Shown: in pieces, positions 1 through 9,137 of the stretch
How positions within the stretch are numbered: position 1 is the stretch's first letter
Layout of the letters: each line of letters starts with the position of its first letter
Assembly (NCBI GenBank): GCA_027382625.1
Contig: JAJKFJ010021093.1
Location: 1 to 18,197 of the forward strand
Reading direction: 5' to 3'
DNA: 18,197 bases
Source: Tetmemena sp. SeJ-2015
Lineage: Eukaryota; Ciliophora; Spirotrichea; Sporadotrichida; Oxytrichidae
Notes under the pieces: model-generated
Databases searched by the model: none
Told to the model about the DNA's origin: nothing
The model's input: only the letters and a program-made list of their open reading frames with translations
Made by a program: the position numbers and the translations under genes

Positions 1-200
1 TGGAATTGAAAATGAATCAGTTTTTTTAGCTCTAGCAACATCCTGTACTGGTATCTTGTGCTGAGCATGTTTGCCAGGGGCAGGATCTAAGTTTCGATAC
101 TCTGGAGACTCTGTGCGAGATCTTCTCTAGCTTACTACTGAAGGCTTGAGATGATCTCGTTGAATTAAGTTAGATTAATTGACAGTATATTTAAGAAACC
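1..200 (-). CDS. Coding island running off the left edge; frame ambiguous
   Basis: This balanced-composition stretch is open in all three minus-strand frames when TAA/TAG are read as glutamine. The most protein-like frame contains SRTESPEYRNLDPAPGKHAQ followed by HKIPVQDVARAKKTDSFSIP, has only one TAG before about position 190, and is hydrophilic like a cytoplasmic tail. A second frame (NEIISSLQQQAREDLAQ...) is continuous with the island at 222-500 through several TAA/TAG codons and would form a coiled segment. The island is probably a 3' MDS of the large minus-strand gene, since the sequence continues past the edge. I cannot decide between the frames without the next segment. No known family is recognised. 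Confidence 0.5.
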
Positions 201-221
201 TTTACCCCTATTTTAAAAATG

Positions 222-500
222 CTACCTTACTAAGTAAATTGAATATAAATAATTTGAGTTTATGAAGTTGTTAGCAGCAGTAGTAGTGAGAATGTTCTTT
301 TCGTTTGTGATGTTTTGAATAACCATTACTTCTCCTTGGCAGTTTCTGATTCCCAAAAAGCTGTTGTCTAATTTGAGGGTAACTGTTGAGCCTGCAACTA
401 CCTCAATTCCTCTCGAGAATTCAGAAGGAGGTCCAATTATTCCACCTGTGAAGTCGTAGCAGTAATAATCTGACTGACCTGAATACATTTGGTTAAACAA
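222..500 (-). CDS. MDS-like fragment of a surface-type protein
   Basis: The frame is open for 92 codons even under the standard code. The peptide has a Cys/Gly-rich beginning (YYCYDFTGGIIGPPSEF), then a beta-strand-like stretch (GIEVVAGSTVTLKLDNSF) and NCQGEVMVIQNITNEKN, with possible N-glycosylation sites. The last 30 codons are rich in Asn, Ile and Tyr and probably belong to AT-rich spacer. An upstream in-frame TGA lies just before position 508, so the true left junction of this segment is not a start codon. Composition and style match the other minus-strand islands (8697-9137, 11730-11990). I infer an extracellular domain fragment of the same large protein; the family is not identified. 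Confidence 0.6.
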   Translation of the reverse strand: MFNQMYSGQSDYYCYDFTGGIIGPPSEFSRGIEVVAGSTVTLKLDNSFLGIRNCQGEVMVIQNITNEKNILTTTAANNFINSNYLYSIYLVR

Positions 501-539
501 ATATAATCAAAGAGTTGTCTACGTATTCTATATAATATA

Positions 540-723
540 AGATTTCGGGAATTAATTTTATACGACGGATTATTAATTTTGATAATAATCTCGTCCCAGT
601 CGGATAAAAGTACCAAACATGTGAAGCATTCTGCTTCGTGTACTAACATCTTAGCGAGTCACATGGGGAGTATTTGAGAAATATATTGAACTAGCTGGCA
701 TCGAGGGATCTCCTGTACCGTAA
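540..723 (-). CDS. MDS-like fragment, two TAG codons read as Gln
   Basis: The favoured frame reads RYRRSLDAS-Q-FNIFLKYSPCDSLRC-Q-YTKQNASHVWYFYPTGT, where the two Q written alone are TAG. It has two Cys and aromatic residues like an extracellular domain. A competing minus frame (437-649) uses standard codons only and reads LVHEAECFTCLVLLSDWDEI; one of the two is a shadow. The island lies between AT-rich spacers and follows the strand of its neighbours. No family is recognised. Confidence 0.4.
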
Positions 724-1049
724 TTTTATAACGAAAAAAAATATAATTAATTTCTTATAAAATATAACTCATTAGAAGTCAAATGTTTTTGTCAATCTCA
801 TATTTTTGACGTTTTGAATCTTAATTTCCTTCAAATTAAAAAAAATATTTTATTGTAAAAACATAATTTCAAATCGATCAATAAATAATTCCTTAAAAGA
901 TGTATATTTTCTTTGAAATATCGAAAAATCATAAATATAATTATATTGTAATCTCTTATTTAAAATCAAGTAATTTAGAAAATAAGTTTATATTTGCCTC
1001 AGAGAGTATTCTAATTTATTTCCTTAAATGAAAGAAATATTGATGAATA

Positions 1050-1510
1050 TTTTTTTGTAACTGAATACGTTCGTGTATTAACTAGACTCCGTATAGTCAT
1101 GGCATTCATACTTAAAGCTCTCGTAGTAGTTTAAAATTATATGCTAATATTTATATTTTTGATTTACAAAGTTGTAAGATTTCTTCTGGATTATATTGCT
1201 TCCTGGATAACTTGCTTAAACTATTTATAAATTCAAAAAATGAAATTGACACCATTTATTTAGTTTAGAAGAAATAAAAATAAGTTCTTTCCACTGTAAA
1301 CAAGATAGAAGAAGTTATATTTATTTTAAGTCTCCTACTTGAGCTGCCATTCTTCCTTGACTCATAAACTTTATTTATGCCAAAATAATATTTCAATATC
1401 TAATCAATGGTTATCAGAGGGAGAGTGCAAAATAAATACAGTGATTAATTTTAAGTAAAAAAGCATGCGAAAAGGACCCGCTAATTTTGATTAAAGATCA
1501 GCTGACAGAT
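1050..1510 (-). CDS. Cluster of four short minus-strand coding islands
   Basis: Four small peptides stand out from AT-rich DNA on the minus strand: YYESFKYECHDYTESS near 1085-1128; SLSKLSRKQYNPEEILQLC near 1170-1225; KVYESRKNGSSSRRL near 1330-1370; and LSADL-Q-SKLAGPFRM near 1470-1510 (Q is TAA). Each is too short to prove on its own. Their shared strand, richer composition and table 6 codons support them as small MDSs of the large gene. Boundaries are approximate, and the DNA between them is treated as IES. Confidence 0.3.
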
Positions 1511-2080
1511 ATTCAAAAATTAAATTTAATGGTTTTTTTTTTTAAAGTTTTATTTTCATTATAATTAAAAAAATTAATTCAAAAATTTTAAATAATCCTA
1601 AAATCCTATAATCAATAAATTAATAATCTATACTTATTTTTTTAAAAAAAAAAACTAATTAAATCTTGAAATAAATTCATAATATACTATCTCAGCGTAG
1701 TTAGTATTGCAAAAATATTAAAATATTTTACAAAATTAAAAATAAAATAGAGTATAAATACTCCATTCAAGAAAGTATTCCTAATTTAAGTTATATTGTT
1801 TTTAGAATTTTTTTAGAGAATTTAATTAAAAAAGATTATTTATTAAAACAATATTTGAGATATTGTAACTTTGAGCCATTTGAAATCATAGATTACCTTG
1901 ATCTATAACTTATTCTCTAAATAATTAGCAATTTAAATGAGGTTTTTCTTGAATAAGATTTTAAAATTTCTTAGTTGTGATTTTAATTTAAAGATGAGCA
2001 AGCATAAAGCTTGAGTTTCTTAACATTAGGCTATTCGCTCCCTACAAAAAAAATGCTAGGATATAAAGTTCTAATAGTGA
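1511..2080. other. AT-rich spacer, probable IES
   Basis: Nothing convincing was found here. The stretch consists mostly of A/T runs with frequent TGA in all frames. Confidence 0.4.
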
Positions 2081-2329
2081 ATGATAAGTTGTAATGAGGG
2101 GTCAATCTTTCATAATAAAATTTTATTTTAGAAAATTAATGATGAAGTCTCAGTCATCTTGAGCATCTACAACAAGAAAGCACAAAGATTTCAGTATAGC
2201 CGAGAGCCCTCCCCTTCTATCTCAATCGCCAGGTTGCTCTATTACAGGTATAAACATCATTCTATTCATCGAGAGAGCCTGCTTAATTAAAATACCAATA
2301 CCATAGTAAAAAAAGAGCTTTAAAGTTGA
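2081..2329 (+). CDS. Plus-strand ORF, possible small gene in the spacer
   Basis: Under table 6 an ATG at 2081, directly after an in-frame TGA, opens 82 codons ending at TGA 2327-2329. The centre (INDEVSVILSIYNKKAQRF, then YSREPSPSISIARLLYYRY) has 47 codons without TAA or TAG, in contrast to flanking DNA. Three TAA/TAG codons occur elsewhere in the frame. It opposes the strand of nearly all neighbours. It may be a separate germline gene, a segment of a gene on the other strand, or an antisense shadow: the minus strand of 2150-2270 is also open (YTCNRATWRLR...). The family is unknown. Confidence 0.35.
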
Positions 2330-2460
2330 GAAGAGAACTTGTGTTTTCCTATGAGCAGTAACTCTCGGCTGTCTTCCTCCATTTTTGGACTTTAAATTCT
2401 GTTTCCATTTACAGAGGTTGAGCTGTCACCGTGAAAGTTCAGAGTAACAATTATATGGAT
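2315..2460 (-). CDS. MDS-like fragment (IVTLNFHGDSSTS...)
   Basis: One minus frame reads IVTLNFHGDSSTSVNGNRI, then a TAA glutamine, then SPKMEEDSRELLLIGKHKF. It has a strand-like start followed by a charged segment and is bounded by AT-rich DNA on the right. The plus strand is also partly open, so strand assignment rests on agreement with the other islands. No family is recognised. Confidence 0.4.
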
Positions 2461-2479
2461 TTTTGATAATTTAATTTGG

Positions 2480-2545
2480 AAAATCTAGGGAGGAATTTTC
2501 TTTTGACTTCGATTGCTGATTCCCTACACTCCAAATGAGTCTGCT
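2480..2545 (-). CDS. Short MDS-like fragment
   Basis: The minus strand reads SRLIWSVGNQQSKSKENSSL between AT-rich flanks. It is too short for a family call. It is included because strand and composition match the series of islands. Confidence 0.3.
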
Positions 2546-2934
2546 GATAATTTAATTTGTATTAAATTTACCCATTTCCACAATTGAATTAAATCATGAA
2601 TTATAAGAATTTTATTAGGATAAAATTTAATATAATTAATAAATTGGAGACACTTCATCTCTGATCATTATATTTATTTTTATCATTATTTAAATATTTT
2701 TTTCTCTAATATATTTTCCTCTATATTAATAATTCCTTAAGAAATTGCTTTAATACTGATTTTAAGATTTATATGAACAGGATTTAATTAATTTAAGTTA
2801 AAATATTAAGAATTTAAAAAAGTTGAGGTATTTACTTAAAATTTAATGTATATTTTTGAATACTAATTTGTATAGAATAGTGATTCCAAAGACAATCATC
2901 TGCCCATTCTTATGATTAAATAGTTTAATAAAAT

Positions 2935-3110
2935 ACAAAAGTGATTGCAGATCAAATCAAATCCATTGTAGGATCCATCATTTGATAGTTTAAGCAAGTA
3001 AACTTTCAATAAACATTTAATTTTGGGAAAATATTACAATAAAAAAGAAGTTTATCTCCCTAGGATAGTTCCCGATTTATTTAGATATCCAATGTTCACG
3101 CTATTCTCAA
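2935..3110 (-). CDS. Two MDS-like fragments with propeller-style motif
   Basis: The island at about 2935-3012 reads LLKVYLLKLSNDGSYNGFDL on the minus strand, resembling the x-V-x-L-L-K-L-S-x-D-G pattern of the other repeat units. The one at about 3053-3110 reads ENSVNIGYLNKSGTILGRQ. Both use standard codons over their cores and are separated by AT-rich DNA. They are likely consecutive pieces of the large surface-type gene. Exact ends are not defined. Confidence 0.4.
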
Positions 3111-3472
3111 AATTTAAAAGTTAAAAATACTTATATTACGATTAGAACAATTTTTACCAATTAAATGTTATTCATTACAAGTATTTAAAAATAATTAAAA
3201 AAAATATTTCTAATGATTTGATTCTACCATAAAAAAGAGCAATATTTAAAAAAATTATTTATATGTTTTTTTATATGATCTTAAGGTTTAATCCTTTATA
3301 AAATACATTTTTCTAATCAGAGCATTTATACAAGTTAAAAATATATTATGAAATTTATTAAAGTATATCATTATAAATAAAAAATTGTCTTATTCATCAT
3401 TTAAATTTTAACCCTTGAAAAATTATAAGTGAGAGCAATTATTTTAATTAATTTGAGAATACATAAAATAAT
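3111..3472. other. AT-rich spacer, probable IES
   Basis: No coding-like composition is seen in any frame. Runs of A and T dominate. Confidence 0.4.
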
Positions 3473-3559
3473 TTTGATAATAAAACTTCCAGTAGTGTGA
3501 GCAGCAACATAAACGAATTTTGTAAAGTTATTCACTTTTACGGCAGGTGAAGAAATTGT
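3473..3559 (-). CDS. MDS-like fragment (FVYVAAHTTGSF)
   Basis: The minus strand reads TISSPAVKVNNFTKFVYVAA followed by HTTGSFIIK, with no TAA/TAG in 29 codons. The V-Y-V-A-A-H-T-T-G-S-F pattern fits the blade style of SBBP-like beta-propeller repeats seen elsewhere in the window. It probably encodes part of one repeat unit. Confidence 0.5.
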
Positions 3560-3845
3560 AGAAAGAAAATTTTTTAATTATAATAGGTAGCTTTATTATA
3601 ATTTTTTATCTATAAAAGGAGATTCTCTATTATACATTTAAGAATTTATTGGAGTTATACCCCATTTATATAATTTAAGTTTAAATATTTATAAAGCTCA
3701 CACGGAGTGAAGCACAGTCGGACTTTTGGCGTCAGCTTATTAAATAGTGGTTACACTTTCTGATGTTCAGCAGATCAAGCAGGGTCTTAAATTTCGCTGA
3801 CCAAAATACCTCGGTGTTGTCTTGCTTTTTAATGTCTATAAACAT

Positions 3846-3912
3846 AGGTGTTTGTGAGCTTCACCAGAAAATATTTAATCCTCAAGTGTATTTCACTTAA
3901 CAAGCTCACACC
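3846..3912. repeat. Bulged hairpin with nested hairpin and a direct copy
   Basis: AGGTG-TTTG-TGAGCTT on the left pairs with AAGCTCACACCT on the right (12 bp, 4-base bulge). Inside lies AAGTG-TATTT-CACTT (3884-3898). The right-arm word AAGCTCACAC also occurs directly at 3694-3703, so either copy could pair with the centre. Confidence 0.6.
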
Positions 3913-4084
3913 TCCCTTTGCTATTTCAACCACGCCATTCCTCCATTACGGGCCCTAAACTCTATGAGTAAGGGCACTAATCTAGAGATTATAATGCTTG
4001 CGAATCATTGTTGTCTCAACCTGATTTGAGGGACAACACAATAAAACCTCCCTTTAAGAGCTAACATGGATTATTAAACTAGAT

Positions 4085-4164
4085 CTCCTCGAGGAGGATA
4101 CGAAACTCAACAGAGGTAGAGATTCATGTAATCTCTTTACCTCAGCCAAGCGGTGACACGTCAC
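4085..4164. repeat. Palindrome and two hairpins in series
   Basis: CTCCTCGAGGAG at 4085-4096 is a perfect palindrome. GAGGTAGAGATT (4113-4124) pairs with AATCTC-TT-TACCTC (4130-4143) around a 5-base loop. GTGAC-AC-GTCAC lies at 4153-4164. Confidence 0.6.
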
Positions 4165-4255
4165 TGGTCCTTGATTTTAACTTTTTAATATAATAATTTA
4201 TAAATTATAGAAGTAGATGATAGATAGGAAACGTCAAATTATAAATTTATAGTTA

Positions 4256-4361
4256 TAAATTTTTTACTCCAAGCTTGAGCTCCTGTAGATGCATTAAGCT
4301 TCATCAAGAAAAATTGCTTCTTAGAATTGTCATTAACGATTGGAAATTAGCCACTATAGTT
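4256..4361 (-). CDS. MDS-like fragment with KLNASTGAQAW motif
   Basis: The minus strand reads NYSG, a TAA glutamine, then FPIVNDNSKKQFFLMKLNAS and TGAQAWSKKF. The x-F-F-L-M-K-L-N-A-S-T-G-A-x-A-W-x-K motif matches the repeat units at 6875-7010 and 12060-12271 in spacing of Lys, Thr-Gly and Trp. This is the pattern of SBBP-like beta-propeller blades in secreted proteins. It ends where A/T runs begin near 4256. Confidence 0.6.
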
Positions 4362-4589
4362 AAAAAAATTTATCTTAAATTAAAGAGATTTGGAAATATG
4401 CTGATAAAGTAAATAAAATTTTAAATGAAAAAATGAAGGAGAATATAGAGCAAAATAGAATTTTAATAATTATTTTGAATAGAGAAACTTTCAAATATTT
4501 ATTGAAAAAATAAATTTCATTATATTATAAATGATGTCTAGAGTCTACTATTAGTCCGTAAAAACGATAAATTTCTTAAATAATTATCT

Positions 4590-4941
4590 AATACTTTTTT
4601 CTATGTAAGATTTCATAGTTTCTAATTTTACACTTTCTGCTTCACTTGCATCATACCTTTAAATAGGGAACTGTTAAGAAGATAAGAAAAGTATATTATG
4701 AGAAGAGTTTTAAAGTTTTAAATTATTTTTTTAAAAAATTTAATTATGAACCTGTCCCCCCGAGAATAACATATTAAATTAAAAATAACATAGACATGAT
4801 CTGTTTCCTAATCTAACTTAAAATAATATAAAAATAAAATTGATTTTAAAATAAATGATTTAAGTAATTTAATTTCATATTTAATTAATCGAAGCAACTC
4901 TGTCCAATGAGTGGTTTATTAGTTCCGTTTGTAGATAAATA
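4590..4941 (-). CDS. Three short minus-strand coding islands
   Basis: RYDASEAESVKLETMKS lies near 4600-4660, NMLFSGGQVHN near 4740-4775, and YLSTNGTNKPLIGQSCFDQL near 4885-4941. Each stands out against A/T runs. The third is the best supported, with standard codons until a TAA glutamine at its end. They are treated as small MDSs of the large gene, with approximate ends. Confidence 0.35.
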
Positions 4942-5759
4942 CTATAATAAACATTTATTAAAACCCGTCACTTACTTATTAAATAGATTAAATATTTTTA
5001 TATTAATTTTCATTACACTTTTAAAATTATGTCTAAATTAAATTCTTCTCTACATATTTATTTAGTTTATATTTTTAATGAATTTAAAATGTTTGAGCAA
5101 TAGTACTCATATAGAGAAGAAAGCAAAATAACTTAATTAAATTGTAATTCTTTAAGCTCAGTACCATTATCATAAAACATGATAATTTAATTAAATAAAT
5201 AAATAATTTTTTTAAAATTTGATAAAACAAATTTTTAAAAATATAAATTTATTTAAACCTATAAGTTAAGAGATATATTTAAATAAATCTACTATAAGTT
5301 TAAATTAACAATTTTTATCAAATAAATCAATAAAAATGATGTTAGCAGGGAATCTTTCAAATAAAATATTTATTATCTATAGAAAAATATTGATTTTTCT
5401 TTTATTTACTAAATAAATTTTTTAAATATTTTTTTTATTATAGGCTTAACATGAAATTAATTATTTAATCTTTAATTATAAAAATATAAAGATTTTAAAA
5501 ATTATATAAACTTTAAGTAGATGTATCTTTTTTTTTTTGTAAAAATAAAAAATCTTTTATAATAAATGTATAATATATTTTAAACTTATATGGTTAAAAG
5601 GAGAAAACAACAAAACTCTAATTGTAAAGGACTTCAAATTTAAAACAAAATAAAACGTAATAAAAATTCAAAAGATTCTTTTTTTTTTAAAAAAAAGATT
5701 CTAGCTAATCTAAAAATATTTTTGTGAGGTAATTTTTGTTTAAAATTAAATTAATCTTG
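4942..5759. other. AT-rich spacer, probable IES DNA
   Basis: No peptide-like island was found. Long A/T runs and short imperfect A/T palindromes fill the stretch. Confidence 0.4.
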
Positions 5760-5835
5760 AAGCATCAGATTAGTTATTATAGAGCAATGTGGATATAAAC
5801 ATGCTTCTTTTTCCTAAAATTAGAGACGAATTCGT
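5760..5835 (-). CDS. Short MDS-like fragment, frame ambiguous
   Basis: Two minus frames are open: TNSSLILGKRSMFISTLLYN and EFVSNFRKKKHVYIHIAL. The second would continue in frame from the island at 6463-6600 if the shared word TAAAATT (5815-5821 and 6463-6469) is a pointer, giving ...KMTSNF-RKKKHVYIHIAL. That word is low in complexity, so the link is tentative. Confidence 0.35.
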
Positions 5836-6462
5836 AAACATATTTATTATTTTTTAAAATAAAAGAAATAAATCTTTACATTTTTGGGAAGTTTAGTAAC
5901 TATCGGTGATTTAAAGAATTATATTTTAAATTTTATAAGTGTTTTATTTCATAATATCTACTTTGATATCAAAGTTATCTATTAAATTTCTCACCATAAC
6001 CTTTTTAGACCAAAATATTACAAAAATCTTAATTAATTTAAAAAATAAATCTTTTAAAAACCCTTAATTTTAAATTTTTTCCCAAAAAATTTTAAAAACT
6101 AATTTAAAATTTTTTTTTAAAATTTTAACTTAAATTTTATATTTAAATCTTAACTTTTAAAAAGGAAACTTTTAAAATTTAAAAAGGGTATTTATTTGGG
6201 AAAAAATATTTTTTTTTTCAAATTTTTTAAGAATTTTTTAATAGCATAAAATAAAATATTTTATTTTTGTATAAATCTTATTAAAATGAAACGCCAATAT
6301 TTTATTTATAAAGCAACTGCATTAATTCCTAAAATTTTAAAAAAAAAAAATAAATTTAAGATTAAAAATGGAAACATAAATTGCATTTTAAATATAAATT
6401 GAGCAATACTTTGCCTTCATTTATTAATTAATTTAAGAATGTATTTATATGGATAAATTATT
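5836..6462. other. AT-rich spacer, probable IES
   Basis: The stretch holds very long A and T runs and nothing coding-like. It would be the IES between the islands at 5760 and 6463 if they are joined. Confidence 0.4.
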
Positions 6463-6600
6463 TAAAATTGGAGGTCATTTTAACAATTACAGGATTTAAG
6501 GAAGCCCAAGACGCCCAAGTAGTTAGTCCTGCATAGATATAATTTGGTATTTCCATCAATCCAAAAACCACATCGGTTACTCTTAGCCCCATGTTTAGTT
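6463..6600 (-). CDS. MDS of the large minus-strand gene (propeller-like repeat)
   Basis: From the pointer word at its right end the minus strand reads NMGLRVTDVVFGLMEIPNYI then YAGLTTWASWASLNPVIVKM. It is free of TAA/TAG over the core. Joined at AACTAAA to the segment at 6875-7010 it gives ...GAVIWFNQLNMGLRV..., one uninterrupted frame. The order W-x-x-Q-L...V...IYAGLTT...NPVIVKM is the layout of SBBP-type beta-propeller repeats. It probably encodes part of a secreted or surface protein. The assignment to that family is by pattern only. Confidence 0.7.
6594..6600 (-). other. Pointer copy TTTAGTT (left)
   Basis: This is the same 7-mer as at 6875-6881, with differing bases on both sides of each copy. 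Recombination between the copies keeps one and restores the frame. Confidence 0.65.
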
Positions 6601-6874
6601 TCTTATAAAATTATAAAGTTTAAATATCCCCATTAAAATGCTTAAAATTTAATGCAATATTTAACAAAATATCAACCCAAAAAGATTCTTAGCTCTTTTT
6701 TAAAAAGCTCTGGTTTAAGTTTTTTGAATTTTAAAAAAAAAACTTAATTTTTTTTTTAATTAAACCTAAAAAATTAAAAAATTCCTCAAAATTTTCCCAT
6801 AATTATTAAAAAATATTAACTCTTAGTTCACTTTATATAATTTCCAAATATAAATTTTTTTAAAAAAAAAAAAT
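6601..6874. other. Inferred IES, 274 bases
   Basis: AT-rich DNA between two pointer copies. Its removal with one pointer joins codons TTT AAT TAA CTA AAC ATG in frame (F-N-Q-L-N-M). Confidence 0.65.
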
Positions 6875-6881
6875 TTTAGTT
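6875..6881 (-). other. Pointer copy TTTAGTT (right)
   Basis: Partner of the copy at 6594-6600. It lies at the 3' end of the coding segment that ends IWFNQL on the minus strand. Confidence 0.65.
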
Positions 6882-7010
6882 AATTAAACCAAATAACGGC
6901 GCCAGTTGCAGAGATCTTACAAACAAATCCATCACTTCCGTCATAATTGTTTGCAAGAAAGGTAACATTTCCATCGGAGACTCCAGATTATAAATAAATA
7001 ATGATAGGTA
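6875..7010 (-). CDS. MDS of the large minus-strand gene (KISATGAVIW repeat)
   Basis: The minus strand reads SGVSDGNVTFLANNYDGSDG followed by FVCKISATGAVIWFN and a TAA glutamine. D-G-S-D-G-F-V-x-K-I-S-A-T-G-A-V-I-W is a close match to the strand and loop pattern of SBBP beta-propeller repeats. A competing minus frame is open under the standard code at 6876-7073, but it lacks the motif and does not join the next segment. The 5' limit of the segment is unclear; motif evidence fades above about 7000. Confidence 0.7.
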
Positions 7011-7079
7011 CATGGAGAAATCTGTTTCATTGATAAATAATATTAAATTGGCAACTATGTTATTAACCCACATTTTTTA

Positions 7080-7160
7080 ACCGTTGTCATGCCCACCCAA
7101 ACCCATTGGAAAAGGACTTTAATGGCAAGTACTCAAGTTCATATATGCAGAATAGTCTGT
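7080..7160 (-). CDS. MDS-like fragment (GLGGHDNG)
   Basis: The minus strand reads TDYSAYMNLSTCH, a TAA glutamine, then SPFPMGLGGHDNG. Gly-Gly-x-x-Asp/Asn is typical of the turn between propeller blades, which fits its place upstream of the KISATGAVIW segment. The junction to that segment was not found. Confidence 0.4.
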
Positions 7161-7299
7161 CAAATTAACTTAAAAAATATTTAATTTTTAAAATATAAAT
7201 TAAAAAAAATAACAATCAAATCAACAAATTTAAAACAAAGTTAAATTCTACTTAATACTTAAAATTTAGGATAAAAAAAACAAATTCTAAATTCAAATT

Positions 7300-7560
7300 T
7301 TATAAATTAAATTGGTCGTGTTGCTATACGTAATAGTCACTCCATGGTCTATTAAAACTTTTTAATATTAGCAAGTTGTTTGAATTAAGTTGAGTTCTTT
7401 TTTTATTAAAATAAATTTAGAGACTTAAGAAATTATGCGGTTTCTTTTTTAAAATTATTGATAAATCTTTCGTTTTATTCTTTTTGAAAGTTAATTTGAT
7501 ATGTATGAATTGGCTTCTTGAATATTTACTCAAACAAAATTCAATTAAGAGCACAAATTT
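7300..7560 (-). CDS. Two short minus-strand coding islands
   Basis: FNRPWSDYYV-Q-QHDQFNL (first lone Q is TAG) lies near 7310-7370, and VLLIEFCLSKYSRSQFIHIK near 7495-7560. Both are brief but stand out in AT-rich surroundings and follow the strand of the series. Confidence 0.3.
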
Positions 7561-8696
7561 TTAAATTACCTACATTTATATAGCAGATTTATTATAATAA
7601 GTTATAAACTTTTATTACTAAACAAATATAGTATAGAAATTTTAAAACAGGCCTTGCTTTATGATATTTATAAAATAAATAAATGTTAAAATTGTAAAGC
7701 CAAAATTTATATTTTATGGTTAAGAAGATATTAATAAATTTATCACTCTTTTATAAATATTTTTTAATAAAATTTTTTAAAATTTACTTAAATAGGATTC
7801 TTTTTTTGTTAATTCTAGTAATAATTATTTTAAGGTCGTAATATTGATGAAATATTATGAATTTTTTATTGTAATTTAATTTGAGATAAAATTTGATATT
7901 ATTTATTTAATTATCCATATTATTTATATATTAGAATTTATAATAAGGGAATTTTTAGGAGATTTTTATTGTTTAACTTAATTAGATAGAATTAAATAAC
8001 TATTTTAAGTATATTTTATCAAATAAAATATTAGATAGCACAATGATATTTTTTAAACTAATGCTTTGCATGGTAAAAAATCATAAATAAGTTTAAGGAA
8101 TTAAATATTATAGAATTTAACATATTTATATATAACTCAAATACTTTTATGTCTTTTAAATTCCTAATGATTACAATTTATTTTAACAATATAAATTTGA
8201 AAATAAAGATATTGGGATGAGAATTTCATAAGCTCATTTTTGTTAATTTATTTTATAATTCATGAAAAAAGAAGATTTATAATAAATAATTCAAAAATAA
8301 GACATTTTTAAAGTTATATTCAAAAAATAATTTAATATAATTTTAAATTTAAGTTAATGATTAGTTTAAAATAAGTAAATAGTCATTAAAAAAAATTTAG
8401 AATCATTTTAATATTCAAATAGCTCTACTTCCTTTCATATTTTTTTAAATATCAATATCCTTATATTTAAGATATTTTAAGATCCTTACAAGACTATTCT
8501 ATAGCAAAATTAAATTAGCTCACTATTTTATGTATCCTTCTTCATTTTTTCATCTTTAAAACAGATTCAAACTTAACTCTTATCATTTCATATAGTTGTT
8601 TTAATAAAGCTCTTAAAATCAAATACTAATTGGTAGATTATTTAAATTCGAGCTATTTAACTGCTATTTAAATTGAAAATTTGTATTTAATAAAAA
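7561..8696. other. Long AT-rich spacer, probable IES DNA
   Basis: No convincing coding island was seen in more than a kilobase. It may hide very small MDSs that cannot be seen by eye. Confidence 0.4.
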
Positions 8697-9137
8697 TCAG
8701 ATTTGATTTTTCATAATATACCATTCATAATAGATGCCACTAAAATAAAGGTCCGTGTATCTAACTTAGAAACTTTGCTGATGAAAAGTGTTGTTCACAT
8801 CTAGTAAAGACTGAATTTTATTCACAATAAAATAATTATAATGATCATCAAAAACTAAAAGTTCAATTTCTTAATGAATGCTTTGTAATTTTGATTTAGG
8901 AATTTATAAATTTATAATATGAATCCATATATTGCTTATAAAGTTGTAAGTTAAATCTTGATCGGCAGAAGGTATAATTGTTCCATTGATTCCATTTGAT
9001 ATATATCCAGTTATGGTCCTATCTTAGCAATTATTTTCAGCTGATGAAAACGATGAATTTATATTAGCTCCTGAAGTTGAGTTATACAAAAAATGCTTGA
9101 ATGTTGAAATATAGAATTTTTTTTGTCTTGCAATCAT
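8697..9137 (-). CDS. 146-codon open frame under ciliate code
   Basis: With TAA/TAG as Gln the minus strand is open from ATG at 9137, shortly after an in-frame TGA, to TGA at 8699-8697. It contains YNSTSGANINSSFSSAENNC, a TAA codon, DRTITGYISNGINGTIIPSA, then EIELLVFDDHYNYFIVNKIQ and SLLDVNNTFHQQSF. Four TAA/TAG codons are used. The first half has Cys and repeated Asn-x-Ser/Thr sites and looks extracellular, like 222-500. The middle is Ile/Asn-rich and could hide an IES. It is more likely an internal part of the large gene than a complete gene. No family is recognised. Confidence 0.5.

Larger units (their letters stand above)
3690..4185. other. Balanced-composition island of unresolved nature, rich in hairpins
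   Basis: This nearly 500-base island is far less AT-rich than its flanks. One minus frame is open under table 6 for about 140 codons (about 4190 to 3770), but six TAA/TAG are about what chance would give. A second minus frame (about 3848-3735) reads MFIDIKKQDNTEVFWSAKF without TAA/TAG, and the plus strand has an open stretch antisense to it. The island also has a 12-bp bulged stem (3846-3912), a 12-bp bulged stem (4113-4143), a perfect 12-base palindrome (4085-4096) and GTGAC/GTCAC (4153-4164). It may be a structured RNA gene, an MDS, or a foreign element inside an IES. Confidence 0.35.

Noticed and set aside
437..649. Minus-strand standard-code ORF of 70 codons
   Set aside because: It overlaps two better frames (222-500 and 540-723), and its second half is A/T-rich spacer-like peptide.
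2340..2400. Shared 13-base word CCGAGAGTTACTG between the island at 2315-2460 and the palindrome gene
   Set aside because: A single match of this length is expected by chance at this scale, and the flanking peptides differ.
6876..7073. Minus-strand standard-code ORF of 65 codons
   Set aside because: It is a shadow frame. The adjacent frame carries the KISATGAVIW motif and joins the next segment at the pointer.
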